From assembly GCF_008806955.1 (NCBI RefSeq), contig NZ_CP031727.1:2866001-2930000 (forward strand): DNA of 64,000 bases. Reading direction: 5' to 3'. A model generated the notes under the pieces. That model was given only the letters and a program-made list of their open reading frames with translations, made no database searches and was not told the DNA's origin. Positions within the stretch are counted from its first letter, which is position 1. Every line of letters begins with the position of its first letter. The position numbers and the translations under genes were made by a program. Origin of the DNA: Cellvibrio sp. KY-YJ-3 (GTDB taxonomy: Bacteria > Pseudomonadota > Gammaproteobacteria > Pseudomonadales > Cellvibrionaceae). Shown one piece after another: positions 52,912-63,808 of this stretch.

Positions 52912-53337
52912 TTAACGGGTTTCGCCGTGTAGTGTGAGTACCAGGTTGCGGTTGCCGCCATAATTGCGGTGCTCGCATAGGTAAACTCCCTGCCAAATTC
53001 CCATATTTAAGCGGCCATTAGTGATGGGAATATTCAAGCTCGCACCGAGCAAGCTGGCTTTGAGGTGAGCGGGCATGTCATCGCTACCCTCATCCCGGTG
53101 CAGATAATAGGGCTCATCTTCCGCTACAGCGCGATTAAAGAAGCTTTCGAAATCCTTACGCACCGTGGGGTCGGCATTTTCGTTAATGGTGAGCGATGCC
53201 GAAGTGTGTTTAATAAGAATATTCAACAGTCCAACCTTAACTTGTTTAAGCTCGGGTAACTGTTGAATGATTTCTTCCGTAATAAGATGAAATCCGCGCG
53301 CTCTCGCCTTGAGTTGATATTCTTTTTGCACCCACAT
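52912..53337 (-). CDS. YjbQ family protein (UPF0047)
   Basis: 141 residues. Typical patterns are KARARGFHLITEEI, HTSASLTINENADPTVRKDFE, DDMPAHLKASLLG and GVYLCEHRNYGGNR. Members have weak thiamine-phosphate synthase activity in vitro; the true role is not known. Transcribed towards ffh and followed in the upstream direction by the Kazal-like gene. Confidence 0.92.
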   Translation of the reverse strand: MWVQKEYQLKARARGFHLITEEIIQQLPELKQVKVGLLNILIKHTSASLTINENADPTVRKDFESFFNRAVAEDEPYYLHRDEGSDDMPAHLKASLLGASLNIPITNGRLNMGIWQGVYLCEHRNYGGNRNLVLTLHGETR

Positions 53338-53359
53338 GAGCTGATTTTTCTCTAATAAA

Positions 53360-53656
53360 TTACGGGTTTGTTACTGGTTTGCATTCATCTGCGATGTAGC
53401 CTATGACAGCGGCATCTGCGCAGGCACTACAACCATTGCTGTAGGTTTTTTGTTCGCTTGAAGGGCAGGGTGTAGTAACACAGCGCACGCCGGTATCGCG
53501 AGTGGCACAAACTGGTCGATAGTCCATGGTGCATATCTGCGGACGTTGGTCGGGGCACTGAGTCAGTGTGTTGTGCGCTTCTGGTTTGGGCGTAGGTTGT
53601 TGGGAGCTGCAGGCGAAAAGTAAGCAGATGGCAATTAATACTGTGGCATTTTTCAT
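53360..53656 (-). CDS. Kazal-like cysteine-rich lipoprotein
   Basis: 98 residues. Signal peptide with lipobox LFAC, a short Pro-rich linker, then a domain with eight Cys. YRPVCATRDTG, TYSNGCSACADA and GYIADEC fit the Kazal protease-inhibitor pattern (Y-x-P-V-C, T-Y-x-N-x-C-x-x-C, Y-C), with an extra Cys pair in VRCVTTPCP. It may inhibit foreign or own serine proteases at the cell surface; this is inferred from the fold. The gene is 16 bases from the HopJ gene in the same orientation. Confidence 0.82.
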   Translation of the reverse strand: MKNATVLIAICLLFACSSQQPTPKPEAHNTLTQCPDQRPQICTMDYRPVCATRDTGVRCVTTPCPSSEQKTYSNGCSACADAAVIGYIADECKPVTNP

Positions 53657-53672
53657 CGTGCAGTCCTCGGTT

Positions 53673-54017
53673 TTATTTTGCGCTCAGCGCGGCCCCATCG
53701 AATTGAATACCTGACCACCCGGTTTGCATAAAATTACGGATATTCTGGTGGTCTGTCGCCTCGGGGTGTTGCAGTACATCTTTGCGATAGTAATCACCAA
53801 AACAGGCGAGTGTTTGGTTTTCTGAAAAATTGTGCATTTGGGCAAACGAGAAGATTTTACAAGAGCCTGAATTTTGACCCGCTTCATTCACCAGTTTGCC
53901 GTTGTTAAAACGCGTAGGTGTGAAGTGATAATGAGCGTCAATCGCAGCAATGGTTTCGCTAAACTCAATCGAATCCGGTGTGTTTTTAAGTGTTGCTAAA
54001 AATTGATCGAGGTTCAT
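53673..54017 (-). CDS. HopJ-family protein
   Basis: 114 residues. Family patterns DAHYHFTPTRFNNG, NEAGQNSGSCKIFSFA and CFGDYYRKDVL are clear. The family is named after a Pseudomonas type III effector, but it is widespread in free-living bacteria with no secretion system, so it is probably a house protein. No type III genes are here. Lies just upstream of the Kazal-like lipoprotein. Confidence 0.88.
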   Translation of the reverse strand: MNLDQFLATLKNTPDSIEFSETIAAIDAHYHFTPTRFNNGKLVNEAGQNSGSCKIFSFAQMHNFSENQTLACFGDYYRKDVLQHPEATDHQNIRNFMQTGWSGIQFDGAALSAK

Positions 54018-54168
54018 AACAATCTCTTATTTAACTAAGTTACTGGCGTAGTGAGGCCCGTATTCTACGCTGGCCTTCACCAAAATAATAATTGTTTGCC
54101 CCAGCTGGTTCTGGGGAATCAATTGCGCTATGGTTTGAAATATCTTTTCATAGGTTTTTGTGACTCTC

Positions 54169-55866
54169 ATGACCAAGAAACGTCCTATTTATATTCCCTT
54201 TGCTGGCCCGGCTTTATTGGAAGCACCTTTGCTCAATAAAGGTAGTGCATTTACAGAACGTGAGCGTCAGCAATTCAATCTTGAAGGCTTGTTGCCTTAT
54301 AACATCGAGACAATTGAGGAGCAGGAGGCGCGTGTTTATCAGCAGCTCTGCTCATTTGAGTCGCCTATCGATAAGCATATTTATTTGCGCAATATTCAGG
54401 ACACCAATGAAACGGCTTATTTCCGTTTGGTGACCGATCATCTGACCGAAATAATGCCACTTATTTATACCCCGACGGTAGGCTTGGCCTGCCAGCAGTT
54501 TTCAAAAATTTATCGCCGGAAACGCGGATTGTTTATTTCGTACCCTGATCGCGCCCGTATTGATGACATGTTGCAAAACGCTACTAAGCAGAATGTAAAA
54601 GTGATCGTAGTGACTGATGGTGAGCGTATCTTGGGGCTAGGTGATCAGGGCATAGGAGGCATGGGTATTCCTATTGGTAAACTCGCCCTTTATACCGCCT
54701 GCGGCGGCATTAGTCCTGCTTATACATTACCTGTTACTTTGGATATTGGTACTAATAATGAAGCCCTGTTGAGCGACCCCATGTACATGGGGTGGCGCCA
54801 TAAGCGCATCACGGGTGATGAGTATTACGAATTTGTTGATGAGTTTATTCAGGCCGTCAAAGTGCGTTGGCCAAATGTGCTACTGCAATTTGAGGATTTC
54901 GCGCAAGACCACGCCACACCCTTACTTAACCGTTATCGCGATCAACTCTGCTGCTTCAATGATGATATCCAAGGTACCGCTGCAGTTGCAGTTGGTACTT
55001 TGATGGCAGCTTGTCTGGCGAAAGGTGAACAGTTAAAAGATCAGCGAATTGTATTTGCGGGTGCTGGCTCCGCAGGTTGTGGTATCGCCGATCAAATAGT
55101 GAAACAAATGATGGCGGAAGGGGCAAGTCATGCAGAAGCCCGGAGTCGCATCTTCTTAATGAGTCGTGATGGGCTGTTGCAAACGAGTTCACCGGATTTG
55201 TTTGAATTCCAGCGCCCGTTCTGTACTCCTGACGAGGTAGTTGCTTCATGGCGTTCTGTGTCGTTAGGATCAGATGGGCGCTTAAGTTTGCTGGATGTTG
55301 TTACTAATGCGCGCCCGACAGTATTGATTGGTGTCTCAGGGCAGGCCGGTTTATTCACCAAAGCTATTGTGGAAGCAATGCAGGCTCACTGCGAGTATCC
55401 ACTGATTTTGCCATTGTCTAATCCTACCTCCCAGGCGGAGGCACAACCGGTAGATTTACTGCGCTGGAGTGCGGGCAAGGCAATGGTTGCTACCGGTAGT
55501 CCTTTTGCTCCAGTTGACATGGGCGATAGGGTGATAGATATAGCCCAATGTAATAACAGCTATATATTCCCGGGTGTTGGTCTTGGAGTGATTGTCGCCA
55601 AAGCCACGCGAGTGACCGATAACATGATGATGGCGGCGAGTAGGGCGCTAGCCAGCGCATCACCACTGGCGAGCACTGGCACAGGTGCGCTACTACCTCT
55701 GCTAGATGATATTCGTGCCGTAAGTAAGTTAATTGCAAAGGCTGTGATTGTTCAGGCAATTGCTGATGGTGTAGCACTACCTATCCCAAGCGATTTAATT
55801 GATGAAAAAATCAATAAAAATTTCTGGGAGCCTGAGTATCGAGAGTATCGACGCACTTCATTCTAA
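54169..55866 (+). CDS. maeA: NAD-dependent malic enzyme
   Basis: Oxidative decarboxylation of malate to pyruvate, cytoplasmic. 565 residues from ATG 54169. The start [24 protein letters not shown] matches family start (shown in two parts: [23 protein letters not shown]). Active-site and binding motifs: [51 protein letters not shown] and [15 protein letters not shown]. It links to fumC by the malate pool only. Confidence 0.96.
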   Translation: MTKKRPIYIPFAGPALLEAPLLNKGSAFTERERQQFNLEGLLPYNIETIEEQEARVYQQLCSFESPIDKHIYLRNIQDTNETAYFRLVTDHLTEIMPLIYTPTVGLACQQFSKIYRRKRGLFISYPDRARIDDMLQNATKQNVKVIVVTDGERILGLGDQGIGGMGIPIGKLALYTACGGISPAYTLPVTLDIGTNNEALLSDPMYMGWRHKRITGDEYYEFVDEFIQAVKVRWPNVLLQFEDFAQDHATPLLNRYRDQLCCFNDDIQGTAAVAVGTLMAACLAKGEQLKDQRIVFAGAGSAGCGIADQIVKQMMAEGASHAEARSRIFLMSRDGLLQTSSPDLFEFQRPFCTPDEVVASWRSVSLGSDGRLSLLDVVTNARPTVLIGVSGQAGLFTKAIVEAMQAHCEYPLILPLSNPTSQAEAQPVDLLRWSAGKAMVATGSPFAPVDMGDRVIDIAQCNNSYIFPGVGLGVIVAKATRVTDNMMMAASRALASASPLASTGTGALLPLLDDIRAVSKLIAKAVIVQAIADGVALPIPSDLIDEKINKNFWEPEYREYRRTSF

Positions 55867-55896
55867 TGCGGCATTATGGTGCATTAGAGTTTTTTT
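55863..55896 (+). terminator. Terminator of maeA
   Basis: CTAATGC / GCATTAG stem that includes the stop codon, then AGTTTTTTT. Confidence 0.75.
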
Positions 55897-56266
55897 CGAA
55901 GATCTGTTTCAACCACTTTTCGTATGAATAGCCTGATTTATTACATCTAATGGCAGAAGGACGCTAAAAAATGTTGAATTATGCGCCATATCGACTATCG
56001 TTTATTGAGCGCCTGATGCAAAATAGCCACAGGTGAAGGAGCGAGCCCTGATTTGGAGTGGTAATTGAAGTGTGATGTGCTTCACTTGTCTATAATCAAC
56101 CTTAGTTGGGTGCGCGGATTTCTATGAAACCGTGCTTTGAATGTAACCGATGTAGGCGCAGGGCAGTATATATGAGCAGTCGCAAATAGCCGTAAGGCAT
56201 CGAGTGCTCCTTAACCCAATTTATAGCTTTTAAATCGACCTGAGTTGTTCGATAAAGGACTAAAAC
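55897..56266. other. Non-coding region ahead of the YjbR-family gene
   Basis: 370 bases without a credible gene. A TATAAT at 56091-56096 and the CRP-like site at 56071-56086 are the only signals. A small RNA cannot be excluded. Confidence 0.5.
56071..56086 (+). promoter_or_regulatory. CRP/Vfr-like binding site
   Basis: TGTGA-TGTGCT-TCACT matches the consensus TGTGA-N6-TCACA at nine of ten positions. It ends four bases before a TATAAT, so bound protein would cover the promoter and probably repress it. Confidence 0.4.
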
Positions 56267-56629
56267 ATGGATTTTCTTTCTGCACAGAAGTATCTTTTAA
56301 ACAAACACCAAGCCAAGGAAATGTTTCCCTCTGGCCCGGATATGGCCGTATATAAAGTCTGCCATAAAATGTTTGCGACCCTGACTGCTGAAGGTGGTGT
56401 ACCACGTGTTAGTTTGAAGTGTGATCCCGATCTCGCCTTGCAACTGCGTGAGCAGTACCCTGCGGTTCGGCCTGGCTTCCAAATGAACAAAAAACATTGG
56501 AATACGGTGATTCTTGATGGCTCAGTACCGTCGGATCAAATCCAACGCATGATTGACCACTCTTATCAGTTAATTGTTGATAACCTACCTACACTTGAAA
56601 GAGAGCAACTGCTTGCTTCTAAAAAGTAG
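56267..56629 (+). CDS. MmcQ/YjbR family protein
   Basis: 120 residues. Clear family patterns: VYKVCHKMFATL, VSLKCDPDLALQLRE, PGFQMNKKHWNTVILDGS and MIDHSYQLIV. Proteins of this CyaY-like fold are proposed to bind DNA, but the function is not settled. A CRP-like site and TATAAT lie about 170 bases upstream. Confidence 0.9.
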   Translation: MDFLSAQKYLLNKHQAKEMFPSGPDMAVYKVCHKMFATLTAEGGVPRVSLKCDPDLALQLREQYPAVRPGFQMNKKHWNTVILDGSVPSDQIQRMIDHSYQLIVDNLPTLEREQLLASKK

Positions 56630-56724
56630 GTATCTAACGTGCGCCGGTTACTGACCGGTGCGGTAACTTGAGTTGCTTGACCTCTTTTTGCCTCTGCATC
56701 CCCTATTAGGACGAGTAGCCTGCT

Positions 56725-57249
56725 GTGAGCACTGATAGAAGTATTCCATCAGACGATTTTCAGGCATCACCCGATACGGGAGTGCGACTTAAATTATTGC
56801 GCGAGTTGGCTGGTATTTCGCAGCGCGAACTTGCCAAACGTGCGGGTATGACTAATAGCAGCATATCCACTATTGAGCAGGGACAGGTTAGCCCCAGTGT
56901 GCAGTCATTGGCTCGTATTCTGTCTGCTATCCCCATTACCCTTTCCGACTTTTTTTCCTTTTCGCACGAAAGTATCGCCTCTGAAACCTCCGGTACACAG
57001 ATGCCTCGTGTTAAGCAACAAACCCTGGTATTACCCGCTCAGTCCAGTAGCGCCTTTTTGGTAGCTCCTGCAGAACTCTCCGGCGTTGTATTGAATGGTT
57101 CTCTCATGCTTATCTTGCCCCAAGGTAAACAAACCTTAATGCAGGGGCAGTCATTCTGTATTCCCGCCGGGCAACTCTTTCGTTTCAGCAATTTAACCCC
57201 AGAGGAACTGCGGTTCTATATCTGTTCGTTTTTTGAACTGTCAATTTAA
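56725..57249 (+). CDS. XRE-family regulator with cupin domain
   Basis: 174 residues, GTG start with AGGACGAG ahead. N-terminal helix-turn-helix (about 20-75: LKLLRELAGISQRELAKRAG, NSSISTIEQGQVSPS) and a C-terminal cupin (about 100-170). Regulators of this build, such as PuuR, sense small molecules, often in polyamine or amino-acid use. Lies 117 bases before fadB, but that gene is on the same strand, not divergent. Confidence 0.88.
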   Translation: MSTDRSIPSDDFQASPDTGVRLKLLRELAGISQRELAKRAGMTNSSISTIEQGQVSPSVQSLARILSAIPITLSDFFSFSHESIASETSGTQMPRVKQQTLVLPAQSSSAFLVAPAELSGVVLNGSLMLILPQGKQTLMQGQSFCIPAGQLFRFSNLTPEELRFYICSFFELSI

Positions 57250-57366
57250 AAAGATCTTCTTTTGTGCGTTTGTTGTCAGCCTTTTGCGCTGCTCTAGGGC
57301 AAGTCCCGTTCATGCTGCTACACTCAAACTCAGATTTTCCCTCCCTAGATAAAAGAGAGATTCATT

Positions 57367-59514
57367 ATGTTTCAAGGAAAAGCCCTCAAGGTTTCCCTTT
57401 TGCCCGATGGCATTGCGGAATTGACCTTTGATCTGCAAGGCGAGTCAGTCAATAAATTTAATTTGCTCGCCGTTGCTGAACTTCAACAAGTGCTAGATCT
57501 GCTGGAAAAGGCCGTTGATGTTAAAGGCCTGCTGATAACCAGTGCCAAAGATGTCTTTATTGTTGGTGCGGATATCACCGAATTTGGCGCCGTGTTTGCG
57601 TCGGGGCCTGATCAGGTTATCGGTCATCTTGCAGCAAATAATCGCAATTTTTGCCGTTTGGAGGATTTACCCTTCCCAAGTGTTGTCGCAATCAATGGTT
57701 TTGCATTGGGGGGCGGGTTGGAGTTTTGTTTATCCTGTGATTACCGAATTGCCAATACCGCTGCCAAAGTAGGCTTGCCGGAAACCAAGCTGGGCATTAT
57801 CCCTGGTTGGGGTGGCACGGTGCGTTTGCCACGTGTTGCAGGGTTGGATACCGCGGTTGAGTGGATCGCCGCGGGTAAAGAAAATGATGCGGCAACGGCC
57901 TTAACAGCAAGGGTGATTGATGCTGTGGTCGAGCCAGAAAAGTTGCGCGATGCGGCGCTCAATTGTCTGCAGCAATGCATGGCCGGTGTATTTGATTACA
58001 AAGCTCGCCGTACCCAGAAAAAGTCACCGCTGCAATTGAATTTTATTGAATCAATGATGGCTTTCGAGACCTCAAAAGCATTTGTTGGCGCACAAGCCGG
58101 GCGCAACTATCCTGCGCCGGTCACCGCGATTAAATGTATGCAAAAAGCTGCGGATAAAGGCCGCGATGAGGCATTGCAAATCGAGGCAGAAGGGTTTGCC
58201 AAAATGGCTTTAACCCCCGTAGCGCAATCCTTGGTGGGTATTTTTATCAATGAGCAGTTGCTCAGCAAGAAGGCCAAAAGCTGGGAGAAAAAAGCTGATA
58301 AAAAAATCGGCCGTGCAGCGGTTTTGGGGGCGGGGATTATGGGCGGTGGTATTGCCTACCAATCAGCGCTGAAAGGCGTGCCTATTAAAATGAAAGACAT
58401 CGCCCAAAAGGGTATTGATCTTGGTTTGTCGGAGGCGAATAAATTACTGAGCAAGCGTGTGGAGCGTAAAAAGCTCACTGCTGCTGAAATGGGCGATGTG
58501 TTAAACCGCATTGAACCTGCATTAACCTATGACGGGTTTGATCAAATTGATATTGTGGTTGAGGCCGTTGTAGAAAACCCGAAAGTGAAAAAAGCAGTGT
58601 TAGCCGAAGCGGAAAGTAAAGTAGGGGTCGACACCGTTATTGCTTCTAATACCTCGACCATTTCCATTACCTACCTTGCTGAAGGTTTGGCGCGGCCGGA
58701 AAATTTCTGCGGTATGCATTTTTTCAACCCTGTGCACATGATGCCGCTGGTTGAAGTTATTCGCGGCGCGAAAACCTCCGACAACGCTATCGCGCGTACG
58801 GTTGCCTATGCCAATGCCATGGGTAAAAAGCCTATTGTGGTTAAAGATTGCCCCGGTTTTTTAGTTAATCGCGTGTTGTTCCCTTATCTGGCCGGTTTTG
58901 CGATGTTGGTGCGGGATGGTGTGGATTTTCAGCGCATCGACAAATTAATGGAAACCTGGGGTTGGCCGATGGGCCCTGCGTATTTGCTCGACGTTGTTGG
59001 AATAGATACTGCTGTTCACGCCGAAAAGGTAATGGCTGATGGTTTTCCTGACCGTATGCAGCGTGATTTTACCTCTTGCACTGATGCACTATTTGCAGCT
59101 GGTCGCCTCGGTCAAAAATCAGAAAAGGGTTTTTATAACTACGCGCTCGACAAAAAAGGTAAGCCGGCGAAAGTAGCTGCACCTGAAGTGTCGGATATTC
59201 TGAAGTCAGGTATTCAAAGTTCTATGGAGATTAGTGACGAAGATATTATCGCGCGCATGATGATTCCGATGGCAACTGAGCTTACCCGCTGCTTGGATGA
59301 AGGCATTGTGGAAACGGCGGCTGAGGCCGATATGGCGTTGGTTTATGGCACAGGTTTCCCGCCTTTCCGCGGTGGCGTATTCCGTTGGATTGATTCCATT
59401 GGCGCCCAGACATTCTGTGATATGGCGGCAAAATTCAGTGCGCTCGGTGCGCTTTATCAAGCACCGGATAGCCTTAAAGCCAAAGCGGCCAACAACCAAA
59501 AATTTTACGGCTAA
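57367..59514 (+). CDS. fadB: Fatty-acid oxidation complex, alpha subunit
   Basis: Enoyl-CoA hydratase and 3-hydroxyacyl-CoA dehydrogenase in one chain of 715 residues. The N-terminal crotonase part has [15 protein letters not shown] and [16 protein letters not shown] with the two catalytic Glu. The dehydrogenase part has the NAD fold [14 protein letters not shown] and [13 protein letters not shown] with catalytic His. Twelve bases before fadA; the two make the alpha2-beta2 beta-oxidation complex. Confidence 0.97.
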   Translation: MFQGKALKVSLLPDGIAELTFDLQGESVNKFNLLAVAELQQVLDLLEKAVDVKGLLITSAKDVFIVGADITEFGAVFASGPDQVIGHLAANNRNFCRLEDLPFPSVVAINGFALGGGLEFCLSCDYRIANTAAKVGLPETKLGIIPGWGGTVRLPRVAGLDTAVEWIAAGKENDAATALTARVIDAVVEPEKLRDAALNCLQQCMAGVFDYKARRTQKKSPLQLNFIESMMAFETSKAFVGAQAGRNYPAPVTAIKCMQKAADKGRDEALQIEAEGFAKMALTPVAQSLVGIFINEQLLSKKAKSWEKKADKKIGRAAVLGAGIMGGGIAYQSALKGVPIKMKDIAQKGIDLGLSEANKLLSKRVERKKLTAAEMGDVLNRIEPALTYDGFDQIDIVVEAVVENPKVKKAVLAEAESKVGVDTVIASNTSTISITYLAEGLARPENFCGMHFFNPVHMMPLVEVIRGAKTSDNAIARTVAYANAMGKKPIVVKDCPGFLVNRVLFPYLAGFAMLVRDGVDFQRIDKLMETWGWPMGPAYLLDVVGIDTAVHAEKVMADGFPDRMQRDFTSCTDALFAAGRLGQKSEKGFYNYALDKKGKPAKVAAPEVSDILKSGIQSSMEISDEDIIARMMIPMATELTRCLDEGIVETAAEADMALVYGTGFPPFRGGVFRWIDSIGAQTFCDMAAKFSALGALYQAPDSLKAKAANNQKFYG

Positions 59515-60705
<1,191 letters not shown>

Positions 60706-60757
60706 TCACAGAGTCTGTATTCAGGTTGCTTTGGTGCCAAGGCAATCTTGATATCCA

Positions 60758-60784
60758 AAGGTTGGCTTAATGCCGGCCTTTTTT
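60758..60784 (+). terminator. Terminator of fadBA
   Basis: AAGGTTGGC / GCCGGCCTT nine-base stem (two G-U pairs), TTAAT loop, TTTT. Confidence 0.82.
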
Positions 60785-60885
60785 ATATGTACACAAATGT
60801 AATCCCTATTGTTTTGCCAGCAAGAAATTACATCGCTCTGATAAACTAGATTCTATTTTTCGATTAACCCATCAAAGAGACAGGT

Positions 60886-62304
60886 TTGATTCTTCTTACT
60901 CTGGATAAAAATACAACACCGGACAGGTGTTTGGCCCAGCGCATAAAGTCGTGGCAGGACTCTGCAGATAAAACCAGCGTTGATGTATTTGCTGTGCGTT
61001 TTGTCCATCATGCAAATTACCTTGCCGGGCAACCGCAACAGGATTTGCTCGCGTTTATTTCGATCTCGTTGCCAAATCACCAGTCGGTTATTCCCGACGT
61101 CAGTATCAGTATCTTTCCTTGCTCCAGTGATCGTCTTCATGAAGTGGAATTGGTGCCTGCCAATGTTGAGTCAATGGTTCGTTATTGTCGCGAGCAGGGT
61201 TTCCCGCTAGTTCGGATCTCGTCCCCCCTATTATTGGAGCCGGTTTATATCCCCAAGCCTTGGGGGCAAGAAATTTGGTATACCGGTATTGAAACGCGCG
61301 GGCAGGCCCGAGTGATAGGGGATGGGGGGAGCTTACCTTTACCCTGGGTGATGGAGTTCTTGCGCGATCAACTGGCAATGACCGTTGCCGAGCAACTGAT
61401 TCTTCTCAAAGTCCTCGATCCACTTGCGGATGAACGCTATGGCGATCTGTATTTTGAGTTGCACGAGCAGAAGCAGGAAGTTTACGTCGTTACTCATGTT
61501 GATAAGTGTGCATGGCCAGATGGGCGTGGCGCCATTCAACTTGGCTTTGATCCTGCCATGCGAGCGCAGTATCTGACATGGAGTGCATTTAAAGACGCAT
61601 ATCGTAAAGCGGTTAAGGACTATGAAAAAACACGGCGAGCAATTGATGCAGTACTCGATCAAAAAAAGCAGGAGCTGGGTATCGCATTGGATCAACCAGT
61701 TGCTGTAGATCAATTAAAGTTATGGGTTAAACAACTCTCGCAAGATGTTGAATATAAAGATTTAGTTGTTCGTGAGCAGGATTTGAAAGATGCGATGGAT
61801 CGTTTTATTGCACATCTACCGCTCTCGATTGGCGATGTGGTTGCTGTACCAAGATTGGTACCGCATGCACTTCAGCACGGTGTGCGGGTCGTAGAATTCC
61901 AGACGCCGGTTTATGAGCGAAAGATTCTTAGTTTCGGCCAGAAGGTTCTCACTCAGCAGCATTGGGATACGGATGAGGCCTTGAGTCTGGTCGATATCAA
62001 TGCTGAGCATTTGCTTCCGCCGGTCATAGTTTATGAGAGCGACGATATTCAGATTCAGCGCATCGTTAACTTCGATGAATTTGAAGTACGCCGGATTGCC
62101 TTGAATGGTATTCATCACTTTGATGTTGAGCGCTATTGCTTGTTAATGGTGTTGGAAGGAGAGGTAATTATTGGTGATGATGCCGCTGCTGCCACATTGG
62201 CTAGCGGTGATGTGGCACTAATTCCTGCTAATACCCATGCTGGCCACAGGCTTAAAAGTTCTGCCGGTTGCTTGTTATTGCAGGCAATCCCTCGCGTGGG
62301 TTGA
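60886..62304 (+). CDS. ManA-like cupin-domain protein
   Basis: 472 residues. The segment PKPWGQEIWYTGIETRG is like the entry to the class I phosphomannose isomerase fold; THVDKCAWPDGRGAIQLGF, PRLVPHALQHGVRVVEFQTPVY and a second cupin near the C-terminus (LEGEVIIGDDA, ALIPANTHAGH) support a bicupin. True ManA carries a conserved zinc-site Gln-x-His and Glu, which I cannot place with certainty here. It may be a divergent sugar-phosphate isomerase. It starts at TTG with AAAGAGA upstream, behind the fadBA terminator. Confidence 0.7.
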   Translation: MILLTLDKNTTPDRCLAQRIKSWQDSADKTSVDVFAVRFVHHANYLAGQPQQDLLAFISISLPNHQSVIPDVSISIFPCSSDRLHEVELVPANVESMVRYCREQGFPLVRISSPLLLEPVYIPKPWGQEIWYTGIETRGQARVIGDGGSLPLPWVMEFLRDQLAMTVAEQLILLKVLDPLADERYGDLYFELHEQKQEVYVVTHVDKCAWPDGRGAIQLGFDPAMRAQYLTWSAFKDAYRKAVKDYEKTRRAIDAVLDQKKQELGIALDQPVAVDQLKLWVKQLSQDVEYKDLVVREQDLKDAMDRFIAHLPLSIGDVVAVPRLVPHALQHGVRVVEFQTPVYERKILSFGQKVLTQQHWDTDEALSLVDINAEHLLPPVIVYESDDIQIQRIVNFDEFEVRRIALNGIHHFDVERYCLLMVLEGEVIIGDDAAAATLASGDVALIPANTHAGHRLKSSAGCLLLQAIPRVG

Positions 62305-62406
62305 TATTTTTCAAGTGCAACGATTGATAAATAGCTGGTAAATAGGCTTCCATAACATTGGGTGTTAGAATGCGCGCCCTTTTCTTGCGTCAATAACGGG
62401 AATCCT

Positions 62407-62673
62407 ATGTCTTCCTTTTATGAAATTGTTGAGCTGACGAATGGCGATGTTGCCTTGCAACGCGCAGATAGCGAAACTAATGAGCCCTTGGTAACAATTC
62501 GTTTTTCGCAGGAATCTCTGGCATTTCTGGGAGAGGAAAAGTTCATGGTCGCCAAAGCGATGATTGAAGCGGGAATGGATGTAGCAGGGGAAATTGCAGA
62601 TCAGCAGGCAGAAGCCCAATTGGATGATAATTTTAGTGAATTATCCGAGCTGGAAAAAATGATGCTGCATTGA
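62407..62673 (+). CDS. Small acidic conserved protein
   Basis: 88 residues from ATG 62407, with GGGAA upstream. The pattern SSFYEIVELTNGDVALQRA, then LVTIRFSQESLAFLGE, fits a small protein common in Pseudomonas and relatives near lexA-sulA (recalled, not checked). Function unknown. No signal peptide or membrane helix. Confidence 0.75.
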   Translation: MSSFYEIVELTNGDVALQRADSETNEPLVTIRFSQESLAFLGEEKFMVAKAMIEAGMDVAGEIADQQAEAQLDDNFSELSELEKMMLH

Positions 62674-62720
62674 TTAAGCGAGGTTGTTATCGTCCTTGAT
62701 CTCCATTATTCAACTTGAAT

Positions 62721-63128
62721 TTATCTAACACGTAGCAGCAGCCCCTGACATTGACCTTTTGCTGCTGCCGTCTCCAGCTGCGACAGCTCCTTATCACTTA
62801 ATTTCCCAGGACTGGATATAACCGTGTGGCTGTTGCCAGCAGACAGTGCCTCCCAGGTTATCCATAACAGAGCTTGTGGATCTTGCGCATGAATAACGCG
62901 GATAAAGCGAGTATTTACGCCGTAGGATTCAAGCAAATCCCTACTGATATTGTGCGGTGCGATCCAGGTAATCCAGCGGTCACTGGCGCTATTGCTTAAA
63001 AACGCAATCATGGGCAAGAGCAGGGCGAGCTGTTCTGGCGAGTCGCTGGTTAATACCAGCTCGGTGACACCGCTGGCAGTTTTCTGGTTGGGGGTATGTT
63101 GGGGTATAACACGAGCGATATTAGTCAC
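62721..63128 (-). CDS. sulA: SOS cell-division inhibitor SulA
   Basis: 135 residues, GTG start. Patterns [35 protein letters not shown] and [20 protein letters not shown] fit SulA (given as parts below 20). It binds FtsZ and halts division while DNA is repaired. It overlaps lexA by eight bases (GTGACTAA), so both form one LexA-controlled unit, the usual arrangement in Pseudomonas. Confidence 0.93.
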   Translation of the reverse strand: MTNIARVIPQHTPNQKTASGVTELVLTSDSPEQLALLLPMIAFLSNSASDRWITWIAPHNISRDLLESYGVNTRFIRVIHAQDPQALLWITWEALSAGNSHTVISSPGKLSDKELSQLETAAAKGQCQGLLLRVR

Positions 63129-63723
63129 GGCGAATTACTCCTACGCTTAAACCTTCAATACTGAATTCCTGGTCGCGGGTATCAACCAGAATGACATCGA
63201 AATCGGGGTTCTCTGGCCATAACTCAACTTGTGCGCGGTTACCTGCACGCTTGAATCGTTTTACTGTGACTTCTTCACCAATACGGGCGACAACGATTTG
63301 GCCATTGCGTGCCTGATCAGTTTTATGTACTGCGAGTAAGTCACCATCAAGAATGCCGGCATCTTTCATGCTCATGCCATGCACTCGCAGAAAGAAGTCA
63401 GCGCTGGGCGAAAAGAAGCTGGTGGGAATGTTGCAGTAATCTTCAATATGTTCTTGTGCAAGGATCGGGTTGCCTGCAGCAACTCGTCCGATAATAGGAA
63501 TGCCCGCTTGCAATTCAGGTAATTTAATACCGCGCGATGCGCCGGGGATAATTTCGATTGCCCCTTTGCGAGCAAGCGCTTTGATATGTTCTTCGGCAGC
63601 ATTTGCTGACTTAAAACCTAAGATACGTGCGATTTCGGCGCGGGTAGGTGGATAACCGGTTTCATCCGCATAACTGCGGATCAATTGCAGTACCTGTTCC
63701 TGTCGGGGCGTTAAGTCAAACAT
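63121..63723 (-). CDS. lexA: LexA repressor
   Basis: 200 residues. Winged helix N-terminus ([31 protein letters not shown]), Ala-Gly self-cleavage site in VAAGNP, catalytic Ser in GMSMKDAG and Lys in VKRFKRAG. It represses SOS genes, including its own operon via two boxes upstream. CAGGAG precedes the ATG. Confidence 0.98.
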   Translation of the reverse strand: MFDLTPRQEQVLQLIRSYADETGYPPTRAEIARILGFKSANAAEEHIKALARKGAIEIIPGASRGIKLPELQAGIPIIGRVAAGNPILAQEHIEDYCNIPTSFFSPSADFFLRVHGMSMKDAGILDGDLLAVHKTDQARNGQIVVARIGEEVTVKRFKRAGNRAQVELWPENPDFDVILVDTRDQEFSIEGLSVGVIRRD

Positions 63724-63738
63724 AGTGCACTCCTGGGT

Positions 63739-63754
63739 CTGTTTATCTGTACAG
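63739..63754 (-). promoter_or_regulatory. LexA box 1
   Basis: CTGT-TTATCTGT-ACAG matches CTGT-N8-ACAG exactly, 15 bases ahead of lexA. Confidence 0.9.
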
Positions 63755-63757
63755 TGT

Positions 63758-63773
63758 CTGTGATTATATACAG
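63758..63773 (-). promoter_or_regulatory. LexA box 2
   Basis: CTGT-GATTATAT-ACAG matches CTGT-N8-ACAG exactly, three bases beyond box 1. The two centres are 19 bases apart. Confidence 0.9.
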
Positions 63774-63808
63774 TAAATCAGCTTGTGCAATAGTTTTTCA
63801 AACTGCTG

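Noticed and set aside
53673-54017. Type III secretion effector
   Set aside because: HopJ homologues occur widely without secretion systems and none is near here.
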